Assembly: GCA_017403825.1 (NCBI GenBank)
Contig: JAFRDO010000076.1
Location: 1-33,001 of the forward strand
Length of the DNA stretch: 33,001 nucleotides
Origin: Kiritimatiellia bacterium
Lineage (GTDB): Bacteria > Verrucomicrobiota > Kiritimatiellia > RFP12 > UBA1067
Direction: 5' to 3'
Of the stretch, positions 8,259 through 15,542 are shown one piece after another. The translations under genes were made by a program, and so were the position numbers. The notes under the pieces were generated by a model, which saw only the letters and a program-made list of their open reading frames with translations, did not search any database and was not told the DNA's origin. Positions within the stretch are counted from its first letter, which is position 1, and every line of letters starts with the position of its first letter.

Positions 8259-9055
8259 TTCCAGTCTTTGGTCCATGGCGCGTTGCCCTCGCGCCACAGG
8301 CGGTTCAGTAGTTCGTATTCGCGGGCGGTGTCCATGCACTGCCAGAAGCCCTCGTGCCGGTAGACGGTCATGTCGCCGTTCAACGCGCTCTGCTGCATCG
8401 GAGCCTGCTCGAAGAAGAGGTCCTTGTCGGCGGTGAGGTACTTCGAGACGAACCGGCGGTCAATGACCATGTATCCGCCGTTGATGTACTTGACCGATTT
8501 GACCGGCTTCTCGTCGAACCTGACGATCCGGTCGCCCTCCATCACCATCTCGCCGAAGCGGGCGGACGGGTGGACGGCCGAGACGGTTATGAGCCGCTTG
8601 GCCTTGCGGTGGAGGCGCAGCGTCGCCGCAATGTCGACATCGGCCACGCCGTCGCCGTAGGTGAGGAAGAACTCGCGGTCGCCAGGCCGCAGGTACTTCG
8701 CAGCCCGCGCAACGCGTCCGCCGGTCATCGTCTCCAGACCCGTGCCGACGAGCGTAACCTCCCAGTCGGATTCCGGCACGTCCTCGTGAAAGCGCACCGT
8801 CGGATTGTGGCCGAGCGTGATCGTCGCGTCGCTAGTGCGGAAGTGGTAGTTCATGAAGTAGTCTACGAACGCCTCTCGCTTGTAGCCGAGGCACAGTATG
8901 AAGCGGCGGCAGCCGAACGCAGCATACGTCTTCATTATGTGCCATACGATCGGCTGCTCCCCGATCGGCACCATCGGCTTCGGCAGCAGCTCCGTCACCT
9001 CCCTGAGCCGCGTTCCCTTGCCCCCGCATAGTATCATCACAGGCGGCATCTTCAT
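8255..9055 (-). CDS. rfbF: Glucose-1-phosphate cytidylyltransferase (RfbF/DdhA)
   Basis: The enzyme converts CTP and alpha-D-glucose-1-phosphate to CDP-glucose, the first step toward CDP-3,6-dideoxyhexoses. It has 266 residues, close to the usual length of about 257. Visible motifs are the nucleotidyltransferase signature MILCGGKGTRLREVTELLPK, then PMVPIGEQPIVWHIMK, FILCLGYKREAF, the metal-binding YGDGVADVD, the sugar-contact INGGYMV and the C-terminal GFWQCMDTAREYELLNRLW. These match the RfbF subgroup better than RmlA or GalU. The start at 9055 overlaps the upstream glycosyltransferase stop by 4 nt (ATGA); Met3 is an alternative start. Here rfbG does not follow; a DUF1796 gene occupies that position. 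Confidence 0.93.
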   Translation of the reverse strand: MKMPPVMILCGGKGTRLREVTELLPKPMVPIGEQPIVWHIMKTYAAFGCRRFILCLGYKREAFVDYFMNYHFRTSDATITLGHNPTVRFHEDVPESDWEVTLVGTGLETMTGGRVARAAKYLRPGDREFFLTYGDGVADVDIAATLRLHRKAKRLITVSAVHPSARFGEMVMEGDRIVRFDEKPVKSVKYINGGYMVIDRRFVSKYLTADKDLFFEQAPMQQSALNGDMTVYRHEGFWQCMDTAREYELLNRLWREGNAPWTKDWK

Positions 9056-10104
9056 CTTGCACCTCCCTTTATGTTCTCCGGAATCTCATATGCATCCTTG
9101 CGCCGCAGGCGCCTGGCGACGCCCAGCCTCACGGCGAGGCGCGTAAGCCGCCCGACGCCGGCAATGCCGCGCAGAGCGTCCGCGCCATCCTTCACTAGGT
9201 CGCGCCGAAGCTCGCTCTCGCGGAACTCCGGCCGCATGCCATACCACGCGCACATCGCATCGCTCTCCAGGCGCCACCTGTACCAGACGGTCATCTGGTT
9301 GAAGAGCGGACCGCCCGCGAGCCTTGCGACGAGCCTCAGGCGGACCAGCGCCGTCAGCCGCGTCTCACGCTCCAGGAACTTCGCATATGCGACGAACTCC
9401 CGCACGAGGAACGACGGTGTGAAGTAGTATTGCTCCGGATCACGGTACGAAACAGATGCCGCTACTCCCTCGTATGGCGGCAGGTTCATGCGCACGAACG
9501 GCAAGTCAATCGCGGCGTAGCCGCCGTGCCCGAGTGACAGGCTGACCAGGTAGTCGGTCGAGTACGGACGTATCACCGGGTCCAGCGCACGCAAACGAGC
9601 CAGGAGCCCAGAGTCGCGCAACATCGCCGCCGAGAAGAAATGTCCGCTCGGGTGCGTGAAGGCCAGGCCGTGACGCCGGAAGGCATCGAACCCTCGCCTG
9701 ACGCGTACCGGCTTCGCCGACGCACCAGAATTGTTTATCACGAACTCGCCGCAAACGGCATCAGTCCGCGCAAGGGCCGCCAGCGCCGCAGCAATTCCGC
9801 CAGGGACTAGCTCGTCCTTGTCCATCAATTGCATTACGTAGCGCCCATGCGCGGCCTCAAAGGCCCGCAGCTGGTTCTCGAATGCACCGACGTTGGCACC
9901 GTTGCGGACAAGCACGAGGCGCGGGTCGCCGATGTCGGCGACGGCGTCTGCGGTATCGTCAGACGACGCATTGTCGGACACCACCACCTCAACGTCTTCG
10001 GGCGCTGCCGCCAGCCATTCCCGGATGCGGTCAGCAAGCCACTTGCCCCGGTTGTACGCCGGTATGCATACGGAAAGCAGCGGAGCCTGCGCCGGTTCGC
10101 TCAC
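9052..10104 (-). CDS. Family 2 glycosyltransferase
   Basis: This 350-residue GT-A fold enzyme is predicted to move a sugar from a nucleotide donor to a growing surface glycan at the cytoplasmic face of the inner membrane. The N-terminal Rossmann-like segment LLSVCIPAYNRGKWL is followed by VEVVVSDNASSDDTADAV (nucleotide contacts). MQLMDKDEL (about residues 91-99) sits at the usual DxD position with the altered motif DKD. The C-terminal half is basic and resembles LPS/capsule transferases. The start is GTG at 10104, overlapping the previous stop by 4 nt (GTGA). Donor and acceptor cannot be predicted. It is translationally coupled to neighbours on both sides. Confidence 0.85.
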   Translation of the reverse strand: MSEPAQAPLLSVCIPAYNRGKWLADRIREWLAAAPEDVEVVVSDNASSDDTADAVADIGDPRLVLVRNGANVGAFENQLRAFEAAHGRYVMQLMDKDELVPGGIAAALAALARTDAVCGEFVINNSGASAKPVRVRRGFDAFRRHGLAFTHPSGHFFSAAMLRDSGLLARLRALDPVIRPYSTDYLVSLSLGHGGYAAIDLPFVRMNLPPYEGVAASVSYRDPEQYYFTPSFLVREFVAYAKFLERETRLTALVRLRLVARLAGGPLFNQMTVWYRWRLESDAMCAWYGMRPEFRESELRRDLVKDGADALRGIAGVGRLTRLAVRLGVARRLRRKDAYEIPENIKGGAR

Positions 10105-10940
10105 CGAAACCTCCGCTGAACGTTTATGAAGGGAATCGCGCCGAACAGGCGAATGTCAGTCTCGCGCTCCACAGACGTAATCTTCAGTATCGTAACTCCG
10201 AAGAGCCGGACGCGACGAACGACCTTGCGCCGGAACTCGTATTCCGTGTAGAGCTCGGGATAGTGGACTTTCGCCCACGCGCGCACCCGCAGGTCGGAGG
10301 CGATCAGTTGACGCTTGCGCACCACCGAAGTGTTGCCGTCGTGCCAGCGGTAGTCGATGAGCACTTCCTGGAGGTTGTGGAAGACCGTGTGCGGCAGAAG
10401 CCGCATCCAAAGCATGTAGTCCTCGACCGGAGAATACTCCGCCTCATAGCGTATGCCGTGCTCCGCCAGCACAGACGCCCGGATCATCGACGCCGGGTGC
10501 CACAGAGTCGGGGACGACATGAGGCCGTACTTGATATCACGGTCTTCCTCCGGATAAGTGTTCGTTGAACCGTTCGCCGTCAAACGCGTCCACCCTCCGA
10601 CCACACCACACTCCGGGTGCGCGTCAAGGTAGGCGACCTCTTTTGCAAGCCGGTCGGGACGGCAGATGTCGTCGTGGTCGAAAATGGCAAGATACTCGCC
10701 CTTCGCAAGGTCAAGGAGCTTGTTGCGCGACGCGGCGATACCGAGGTTGCGATCGTTGCGCAGGTAGATGACGCGCGGGTCGTCGTAGCCGCGCACGACC
10801 TTCTCGCGGTCGTCTTCGGGACAATCGTCCAGAAGAAGAAGCTCAAAGTCGCCGAAGGTCTGCGCAAGGACGCTCTCGATCGCCTCCCTAAGGAAGCGTT
10901 CGTCAGTACGGTAGATCGGCGTCAGCACGGATACCTTCAT
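10101..10940 (-). CDS. Family 2 glycosyltransferase
   Basis: This compact 279-residue GT2 enzyme has a clear donor-binding signature. The start MKVSVLTPIYRTDERFLREA is followed by ESVLAQTFGDFELLLLDDCP, YLRNDRNLGIAASRNKLL and the metal-coordinating motif AIFDHDDICRPDRL (DHDD). The later segment PVEDYMLWMRLL fits the ED/acceptor-site region (an EDY variant) usual in such transferases. It probably acts on the same glycan as the next gene, which overlaps its stop by 4 nt. The start at 10940 follows the DUF1796 copy B stop by 14 nt, with AAAGGGAA as ribosome binding site. The sugar transferred is unknown. Confidence 0.88.
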   Translation of the reverse strand: MKVSVLTPIYRTDERFLREAIESVLAQTFGDFELLLLDDCPEDDREKVVRGYDDPRVIYLRNDRNLGIAASRNKLLDLAKGEYLAIFDHDDICRPDRLAKEVAYLDAHPECGVVGGWTRLTANGSTNTYPEEDRDIKYGLMSSPTLWHPASMIRASVLAEHGIRYEAEYSPVEDYMLWMRLLPHTVFHNLQEVLIDYRWHDGNTSVVRKRQLIASDLRVRAWAKVHYPELYTEYEFRRKVVRRVRLFGVTILKITSVERETDIRLFGAIPFINVQRRFR

Positions 10941-10954
10941 GAGGTCATTCCCTT

Positions 10955-11788
10955 TCAGAACCAGAACGGACGGTCCAGGGGCAGCAGGCCCTTGGCGCGG
11001 AGGTTGTGCTCAAGCCTGCGGTGTAGCCTGCTCTGCAGACGCGTCCACCAGCGGCTCAGCGCTCCGCCCTTGCCGTAGCGCCCCGCAGACTTCGCCTCCA
11101 CAGCCTCGCGGAAGCGACGGCGTTCCTCGTCGGTGCGCCTGTCGGGCACGGCGGCGTGCGTGACGAGGTAGCGTACGATCGGCTCACGGTCGAACGTGTG
11201 CGACACAAGTCCAAACTCAAGCCGGCGTATGCGCGCCCCGAGCGTAATGACGCCTGGCTCGACAACCTTTTCCGCCGGCTCGGCACAGCCGTCGTCGTGA
11301 TAGACGTAGAGGAGGGTAAAATCAACTCCAGGAAACGCATCCGACATGATGCGTCGGGCGCGAACTACCTCTTCGTCGGAAACGCGCTGGCGAACCGGGT
11401 GCTCCACGTACGCAGCAAGAACGCAGCGCGAAGCCTTGATAGATGCAATCAGCCTCTCTATGCGGCGCGCATACTTCTCAGCAACTTCATCGAACGCCAC
11501 ATCCACGTCGGCGTCATGATGGAAATCGTGCCCGAAGATGAAACCCGTCCTCCGATTGACGTAAGCCCGGTTTATGGTGCCGTTGCCGCGCCTCACGTCT
11601 ATGAGCTCAAGCGACTCGCGGTCCAGCCAGCCGGCGAAGCCAGAAGCGACCATTTCGGCACCCGCCACGACGCCTGGCGAACCGATCCAGTCCATCGGAA
11701 ACGATGCGCGCTGCAGACCTGCCGCACGCAATGCGCGCGAACACCCGCATCCGAATCCCATGCTAAAGGCCAGGTCGTAGTCTGTCAT
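10955..11788 (-). CDS. DUF1796-type putative papain-like cysteine peptidase, copy B
   Basis: This 277-residue protein resembles DUF1796. The N-terminal block is FSMGFGCGCSRALRAAGL (Cys14, Cys16), then ASFPMDWIGSPGVVAGAEM, FAGWLDRESLELIDV and FGHDFHHD (His87). These would form a Cys plus His/acidic active site in a papain-like fold. The C-terminus ends LLPLDRPFWF, matched by LPREKALWF in copy C, so the two are close paralogues with alignable ends. No signal peptide or membrane span is seen. It heads the operon with two GT2 transferases, ddhA, copy A, ddhC and the YerE-like gene. A TATAAT box six bases before the ATG and no Shine-Dalgarno sequence point to a leaderless message. Biochemical function is unknown. 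Confidence 0.72.
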   Translation of the reverse strand: MTDYDLAFSMGFGCGCSRALRAAGLQRASFPMDWIGSPGVVAGAEMVASGFAGWLDRESLELIDVRRGNGTINRAYVNRRTGFIFGHDFHHDADVDVAFDEVAEKYARRIERLIASIKASRCVLAAYVEHPVRQRVSDEEVVRARRIMSDAFPGVDFTLLYVYHDDGCAEPAEKVVEPGVITLGARIRRLEFGLVSHTFDREPIVRYLVTHAAVPDRRTDEERRRFREAVEAKSAGRYGKGGALSRWWTRLQSRLHRRLEHNLRAKGLLPLDRPFWF

Positions 11789-11794
11789 GCCGAA

Positions 11795-11824
11795 ATTATA
11801 CCTAAAATCCTCCGACTAAATCAA
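11795..11824 (-). promoter_or_regulatory. Promoter TTGATT-18-TATAAT giving a predicted leaderless mRNA
   Basis: On the minus strand TTGATT (11824-11819) is followed after 18 bases by TATAAT (11800-11795). The hexamer ends six bases before the ATG at 11788, so transcription should start at or next to the start codon. It drives the DUF1796 copy B/glycosyltransferase/CDP-sugar operon. Confidence 0.68.
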
Positions 11825-11837
11825 CTGTAACCATTCG

Positions 11838-11850
11838 GGGGACTGTCCCC
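11838..11850. repeat. REP-like palindrome GGGGACTGTCCCC
   Basis: This perfect 13-base palindrome around a central T (stem of up to five pairs with a three-base loop) sits between the stop of DUF1796 copy C and the promoter of copy B. No T-run follows on either strand, so it is a poor intrinsic terminator. The same GGGGACTGTCCCC core is familiar to me from REP elements associated with TnpA-REP transposases. No such transposase gene is in this window. Confidence 0.5.
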
Positions 11851-11861
11851 AATTGGCTCTG

Positions 11862-12689
11862 TCAGAACCAAAGCGCCTTTTCGCGCGGAAGGACGCCCTT
11901 CTTCTGCAATGCCTCGTCGAGATGGCGATAAAGCCGATACTCCAGCTCGTTAAGCTTGCGACAGAGAGCGTTCCCGCCAGCGGCAAAGCGCTTGTTCTTC
12001 GCGCGGCGGCGCTCCTCTTCGTAAGCCGACTTTTCGGCCTCTGTCCGGGGATCGGTCACCGTCACGTGTCCGCGCAGCCAGTCCGCAATGCCGTCATAGT
12101 CGATCTCGTGCCAGACCTCGCCGTTCATCATCCGCCGGTACGCGCAGTCAACCGCCACAATGCCCGGCGCAACCTCACGCTCGGAAAGCTCGCTGTCGGA
12201 ATGGAAGAAATACGTCAGCTCGAACGCTACGCCCGGAAACTTCTCCTCAAGGATACGCTTCGCCTCCGCAAGGTCGGCGTCTGACGCACGGGGGTTTATG
12301 GGACGCTCAATGTAGGCGACAAAGACACTCTTCGCTGCGCGCACATGCTCCATCAACCGCGCGATGCGGCGGCGGTGCTTCTCAACGGTGGGCCCGTATG
12401 CCTCGTCGAAAGTAAGGAAGCTGGAGAACTCGTGAGGAAAACCGAAGCGCGTCTTGCGGCTGCGGTAGATGTGATTGCCAAAGCGCCCGGCTCGCACGTC
12501 GACCAGCTCAAGGTCGTCGCGGTCCAGCCAGCCGGCAAAGTCGCTCGCAATCATCCGTGCGCTTGCGACGATTCCCGGCGACCCGGTCCAGTCGAGGGGA
12601 TACGATGCGAACTGAAGTCCGGCGCTACGCAACGCCCGCGAGCATCCGCACGAAAATCCCAAGCTGAAGGCCAGGTCAAACTTCTTCAT
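11862..12689 (-). CDS. DUF1796-type putative papain-like cysteine peptidase, copy C
   Basis: This 275-residue close paralogue of copy B shares the N-terminal block FSLGFSCGCSRALRSAGL (Cys14, Cys16), ASYPLDWTGSPGIVASARM, FAGWLDRDDLELVDV and PHEFSSF (His86 with Glu87). The middle holds an acidic/aromatic stretch around YFFHSDSELSE, and the tail ends LPREKALWF. It appears to be a one-gene transcription unit: its own TATAAT lies six bases before the ATG, and downstream comes a REP-like palindrome and then another promoter. A soluble cytoplasmic location is likely because no export signal is seen. Separate promoters for copies B and C suggest independent expression despite similarity. The substrate is unknown; a role in glycan or carrier-protein processing is guesswork from context. 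Confidence 0.72.
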   Translation of the reverse strand: MKKFDLAFSLGFSCGCSRALRSAGLQFASYPLDWTGSPGIVASARMIASDFAGWLDRDDLELVDVRAGRFGNHIYRSRKTRFGFPHEFSSFLTFDEAYGPTVEKHRRRIARLMEHVRAAKSVFVAYIERPINPRASDADLAEAKRILEEKFPGVAFELTYFFHSDSELSEREVAPGIVAVDCAYRRMMNGEVWHEIDYDGIADWLRGHVTVTDPRTEAEKSAYEEERRRAKNKRFAAGGNALCRKLNELEYRLYRHLDEALQKKGVLPREKALWF

Positions 12690-12695
12690 GGCGCA

Positions 12696-12704
12696 ATTAT
12701 ATCA
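12696..12704 (-). promoter_or_regulatory. Extended -10 promoter overlapping the upstream stop codon; predicted leaderless mRNA
   Basis: On the minus strand TGATATAAT includes the TGA stop of the GT10-like gene as the extended TG element. TATAAT (12701-12696) ends six bases before the ATG at 12689. No Shine-Dalgarno sequence and no clear -35 box are visible. Confidence 0.6.
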
Positions 12705-13697
12705 AATTATCCCCAGCATGAGCTTCATGTGAAGCCAGACGTCCTCGACGGCCGCAAGCGGAGAAAGGCGGCGCAGACGCTTGCGCGCGTAAATCTTGGA
12801 CGGATTCCCAGGATCAACCGTCGTCTCGCGCTGCCCCGCCGCCGACTCGATCAGCTCGATCACCTGGTCCCAGAAGTTGTAGCGCGTCAAAATGAGCCGC
12901 TTCGCCTCCAGCACCGCGTCACGCCGCCGGGAGTATTCGTCAGACGCTATCGCCGCGCGGACTATCCGCACCGCCTCCGCCGGATCGTCAATCGGAATCG
13001 GTATCAGGCTCTCCTTCGGAAACACCTCGCCTATCGCCGGGTCGCCTGCATAGAACGGCAGGCACTCGCAGAGAAAGGCGTCAGCCAGCTTCTCAGTCCA
13101 GTGATGCGCTCCGATGTGGTTCTCCGCCACGACATGATAGCGATACGGATCCATCGCCTCGTACTTGTTCAGTAGCGGACGCACGCCCTTGCCGAACCAA
13201 TCAAACCCCGGCACTGCGGCTGCCAGCTCGGACACGAGCCTAAAGCGCGAGAGGTGCTTCGTGCGCCGCATGCGCTTCGCCGAACAGACGGCCGAAATCA
13301 ACCGGTCCTTCGTTGGGCTCTGCTCCAGCTCCGCGAGCGTATGCCCGCAGAACCAGCGGTAATAGCCGCGCCCGAGGAAAGGATGAGGGTGACGCTCCGC
13401 TTCGAACGGACGGTTGGTCAGCAGATGCCCGAACTGGCGCGTGTAGGCTCGTGAATAACGCTTCACGGAAACAGGCTCCCACGTCGCCAGGATCGTCCGC
13501 TCCCTCGGACAGCGCAGCGGCTCCGCGCCGTCCTTGATCGTGCCTAAGTCCTCGCCGGGCAGCTCGTCATAGACAACGAGCCAGTCATAGTCGGCGCACG
13601 AAGGGTCTTCGGTGAACACGTAGCCGGGACGCCGCTCGTATTCGGCCGCCCCGACGCGCGAACGGCTGCCAAGCACCTTGATCTTCAGCCCGGCCAT
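12702..13697 (-). CDS. GT10-like (alpha-1,3/4-fucosyltransferase family) glycosyltransferase
   Basis: This 331-residue protein has a divergent N-terminal half and a C-terminal half typical of GT10. The sequence [20 protein letters not shown] is followed by [20 protein letters not shown]. This corresponds to the family block with conserved Glu-Asn, Thr-Glu-Lys and a 'PxYxGxP'-like stretch that binds the GDP-sugar. The earlier [13 protein letters not shown] resembles the 'K.k.a.fvvSn' region. Family members use GDP-fucose, but here neighbours make a dTDP-amino sugar, so donor use is uncertain. The ATG at 13697 overlaps the aminotransferase end by 13 nt, and no strong ribosome binding site is visible. 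It is the last gene of the fdtA-fdtB unit. Confidence 0.75.
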   Translation of the reverse strand: MAGLKIKVLGSRSRVGAAEYERRPGYVFTEDPSCADYDWLVVYDELPGEDLGTIKDGAEPLRCPRERTILATWEPVSVKRYSRAYTRQFGHLLTNRPFEAERHPHPFLGRGYYRWFCGHTLAELEQSPTKDRLISAVCSAKRMRRTKHLSRFRLVSELAAAVPGFDWFGKGVRPLLNKYEAMDPYRYHVVAENHIGAHHWTEKLADAFLCECLPFYAGDPAIGEVFPKESLIPIPIDDPAEAVRIVRAAIASDEYSRRRDAVLEAKRLILTRYNFWDQVIELIESAAGQRETTVDPGNPSKIYARKRLRRLSPLAAVEDVWLHMKLMLGII

Positions 13698-14788
13698 GAG
13701 TTTACGGCTTCAATCACAGCCCCGACCTGGTCATCGTCAAGTACCGGCGACATGGGCAGCGACAGGACCGTGTCGTGAATGGCCTCTGTCACCGGCAGCG
13801 AAAGGCCGCTCCACTCGGCGTAGGCCGGCTGGCGGTGCGGTGGAATCGGGTAGTGTATGACTGTCTGGACGCCGCAGGCGTCCAGATGCCGCCGCAGGTC
13901 GTCGCGTCGCGCCGTCCGCACCGGATACACGTGCCAGACATTCGACAGGGGCCGCGCTCCGGCGTCCGCAGGCAGCGGCAGGGACACGGCGGGGTGGACG
14001 ATCTCGCGTCCGTACCGTGCGGCGATCTCGGCGCGACGCGCGTTGTCGGCGTCCAGATGCGGCAATTTCACGCGCAGCCAAGCTGCCTGTACCTCGTCCA
14101 GCCGCGAATTCGTGCCGCGGTACGGGAAGTGATACTTGACATCGCTGCCGTAGTTGCGAAGCGCCCGTATCTTTTCCGCCAGGGCATCGTCGTCGGTCGT
14201 CACCGCACCGCCGTCGCCGAGGCAACCGAGGTTCTTACCCGGGTAGAAAGAGAATCCCGCCGCATCGCCGAGCGACCCGACACGCCGCCCGCCGATCCCG
14301 GCCCCGTGCGCCTGCGCGGCGTCCTCTATAACCAGAAGGCCATGCCGTGCCGCGATAGCGCGAATCGCGTCCATGTCGGCGACGCGTCCGTAGAGATGAA
14401 CGGCCATTATCGCCTTCGTACGCGGCGTCACATGCGTCTCTACCTGCGCCGGGTCGATGAGGCACGTCGCCGGATCCGGCTCAACCAGCACAGGCGTTGC
14501 GCCGTTGGCGCTGATTGCTATAAGGGAAGCGATGTAGGTGTTGGCAGGCGCGATGACCTCGTCGCCCGGACCGATCCCGTACGCCTGGATTATCAGCTTG
14601 AGCGCGTCCAGCCCGTTCGCGCAGCCGATCGCATGCCGCGTGCCGCAGAACGCGGCGAACTCGCGCTCGAACGCCGCGCACTCCTCGCCGAGAAGGTACC
14701 AGCCGCTGTCCAACACGCGCTTGACAGCCGCGTCCATGTCGGGACGGAAGCGCTCGTTGACCTGATGCAGGTCGAGGAACGGAATCAC
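13685..14788 (-). CDS. dTDP-3-oxo-hexose aminotransferase, FdtB/QdtB-like (DegT/DnrJ/EryC1 family)
   Basis: This 367-residue PLP enzyme is predicted to aminate C3 of a dTDP-3-keto-6-deoxyhexose made by the adjacent isomerase. The N-terminal [20 protein letters not shown] and the motifs [36 protein letters not shown] and [16 protein letters not shown], with Schiff-base Lys185, match the FdtB/QdtB-type subgroup of sugar aminotransferases. I chose the GTG at 14788 because it overlaps the ketoisomerase stop by 4 nt (GTGA) and has GGGAGGG upstream. Extending upstream of this start runs into out-of-frame sequence of that gene. The product would be dTDP-Fuc3N or dTDP-Qui3N; no acetyltransferase (FdtC/QdtC) is present here. 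Confidence 0.85.
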   Translation of the reverse strand: MIPFLDLHQVNERFRPDMDAAVKRVLDSGWYLLGEECAAFEREFAAFCGTRHAIGCANGLDALKLIIQAYGIGPGDEVIAPANTYIASLIAISANGATPVLVEPDPATCLIDPAQVETHVTPRTKAIMAVHLYGRVADMDAIRAIAARHGLLVIEDAAQAHGAGIGGRRVGSLGDAAGFSFYPGKNLGCLGDGGAVTTDDDALAEKIRALRNYGSDVKYHFPYRGTNSRLDEVQAAWLRVKLPHLDADNARRAEIAARYGREIVHPAVSLPLPADAGARPLSNVWHVYPVRTARRDDLRRHLDACGVQTVIHYPIPPHRQPAYAEWSGLSLPVTEAIHDTVLSLPMSPVLDDDQVGAVIEAVNSWPG

Positions 14789-15207
14789 GGCGCCCTCCCG
14801 ACCTGACGCAGGAACTCGTCGTGGTCGCGGATATAGTCGGCCTCGTTGTAGTGATCGCTGGCAAGCACGAGCATTACGCTGTCCTTCGAGAAGTCGCGTA
14901 TCTCGCGCCAGACCATGCCCTCGATCAGCAGGGCCTTGTTGGGCCAGTCCATGCGGTGCTCGGTCCGCGTGCCGTCCGGCATCTCGCACACGAACGTAAA
15001 GGCCCCGCTCACGCATATGACGAGCTGGCGCAGGTCGCGGTGCGCGTGGTTGCCGCGCACACACCCCGGCTGGGTGTCGAAAGAATAGTAGACGCGGCGC
15101 ACCTCGAACGGCACGATCTCGCTAAGCGATTCGAGAGCGATGAGCGTACCGCGGTCGTCGCCATGCTCCGGCAACACGATCTCCCGCACGACTGGCGTTA
15201 TATCCAT
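14785..15207 (-). CDS. dTDP-4-keto-6-deoxyglucose 3,4-ketoisomerase, FdtA/QdtA-like cupin
   Basis: This small 140-residue cupin is of the WxcM-like C-terminal/FdtA family. It moves the keto group from C4 to C3 of dTDP-4-keto-6-deoxyglucose. Diagnostic residues include the tyrosines and arginines in [15 protein letters not shown] and the paired active-site histidines in [18 protein letters not shown] (His54, His56). These are followed by the beta-strand segment [10 protein letters not shown] and [20 protein letters not shown]. Whether C4 ends axial (FdtA) or equatorial (QdtA) cannot be told by eye. The required substrate could come from rmlB at 24821-25858 in this window. A TATAAT ends six bases before the ATG, so its message is probably leaderless. 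It heads the unit with the aminotransferase and the GT10-like gene. Confidence 0.88.
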   Translation of the reverse strand: MDITPVVREIVLPEHGDDRGTLIALESLSEIVPFEVRRVYYSFDTQPGCVRGNHAHRDLRQLVICVSGAFTFVCEMPDGTRTEHRMDWPNKALLIEGMVWREIRDFSKDSVMLVLASDHYNEADYIRDHDEFLRQVGRAP

Positions 15208-15213
15208 ACGGGT

Positions 15214-15222
15214 ATTATACCA
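15214..15222 (-). promoter_or_regulatory. Extended -10 promoter giving a predicted leaderless mRNA
   Basis: On the minus strand TGGTATAAT ends six bases before the ATG at 15207, the same element and spacing as at 4276-4284. No ribosome binding site or strong -35 box is visible. It lies in the 41-base gap after the 97-residue gene. Confidence 0.65.
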
Positions 15223-15248
15223 TAAATTGATTCCGGACCAGGCGGACG

Positions 15249-15542
15249 CTATTCCTCCGCCAGGGACTCCAGAAGACGCCTGGCGGCGGAAGTCACGTCG
15301 TTGGTGCCGTCAAACCAATGTCCGTCGGCGCGCTGCGACGAGACCAGGCGCAGGGCGAGGGCCGTGCGCGAAAGCCCGTTAGTACCCGGGTCCCACGCAA
15401 CCGTCACGGGCGGCGCGTTCGTCGGCGCAACGGCAAGAGCGTGTTCTACCTCGTTCATGACGCTCGGCTCGAGAACGTCCTCGTTAACAAGCGGTTGCGC
15501 GACGATGGAGACGGCAACGAAAGGAAAGACCGACAGCTTCAT
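15249..15542 (-). CDS. Small predicted secreted protein, function unknown
   Basis: This 97-residue protein has a short hydrophobic N-terminus (MKLSVFPFVAVSIVAQPLV) that could be a signal peptide or anchor. The segment LRLVSSQRADGHWFDG loosely recalls the QxxDGxW motif of terpenoid-cyclase/prenyltransferase alpha-alpha repeats, followed by DVTSAARRLLESL. It could be a fragment or a minimal version of such a repeat protein. The ATG overlaps the stop of the CBS-less CNNM gene by 4 nt and has a GGGGGAGG ribosome binding site, so it is very likely a real coupled gene. It is the last gene of the membrane-TPR/MATE/CNNM operon. I do not recognise a family. Confidence 0.6.
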   Translation of the reverse strand: MKLSVFPFVAVSIVAQPLVNEDVLEPSVMNEVEHALAVAPTNAPPVTVAWDPGTNGLSRTALALRLVSSQRADGHWFDGTNDVTSAARRLLESLAEE

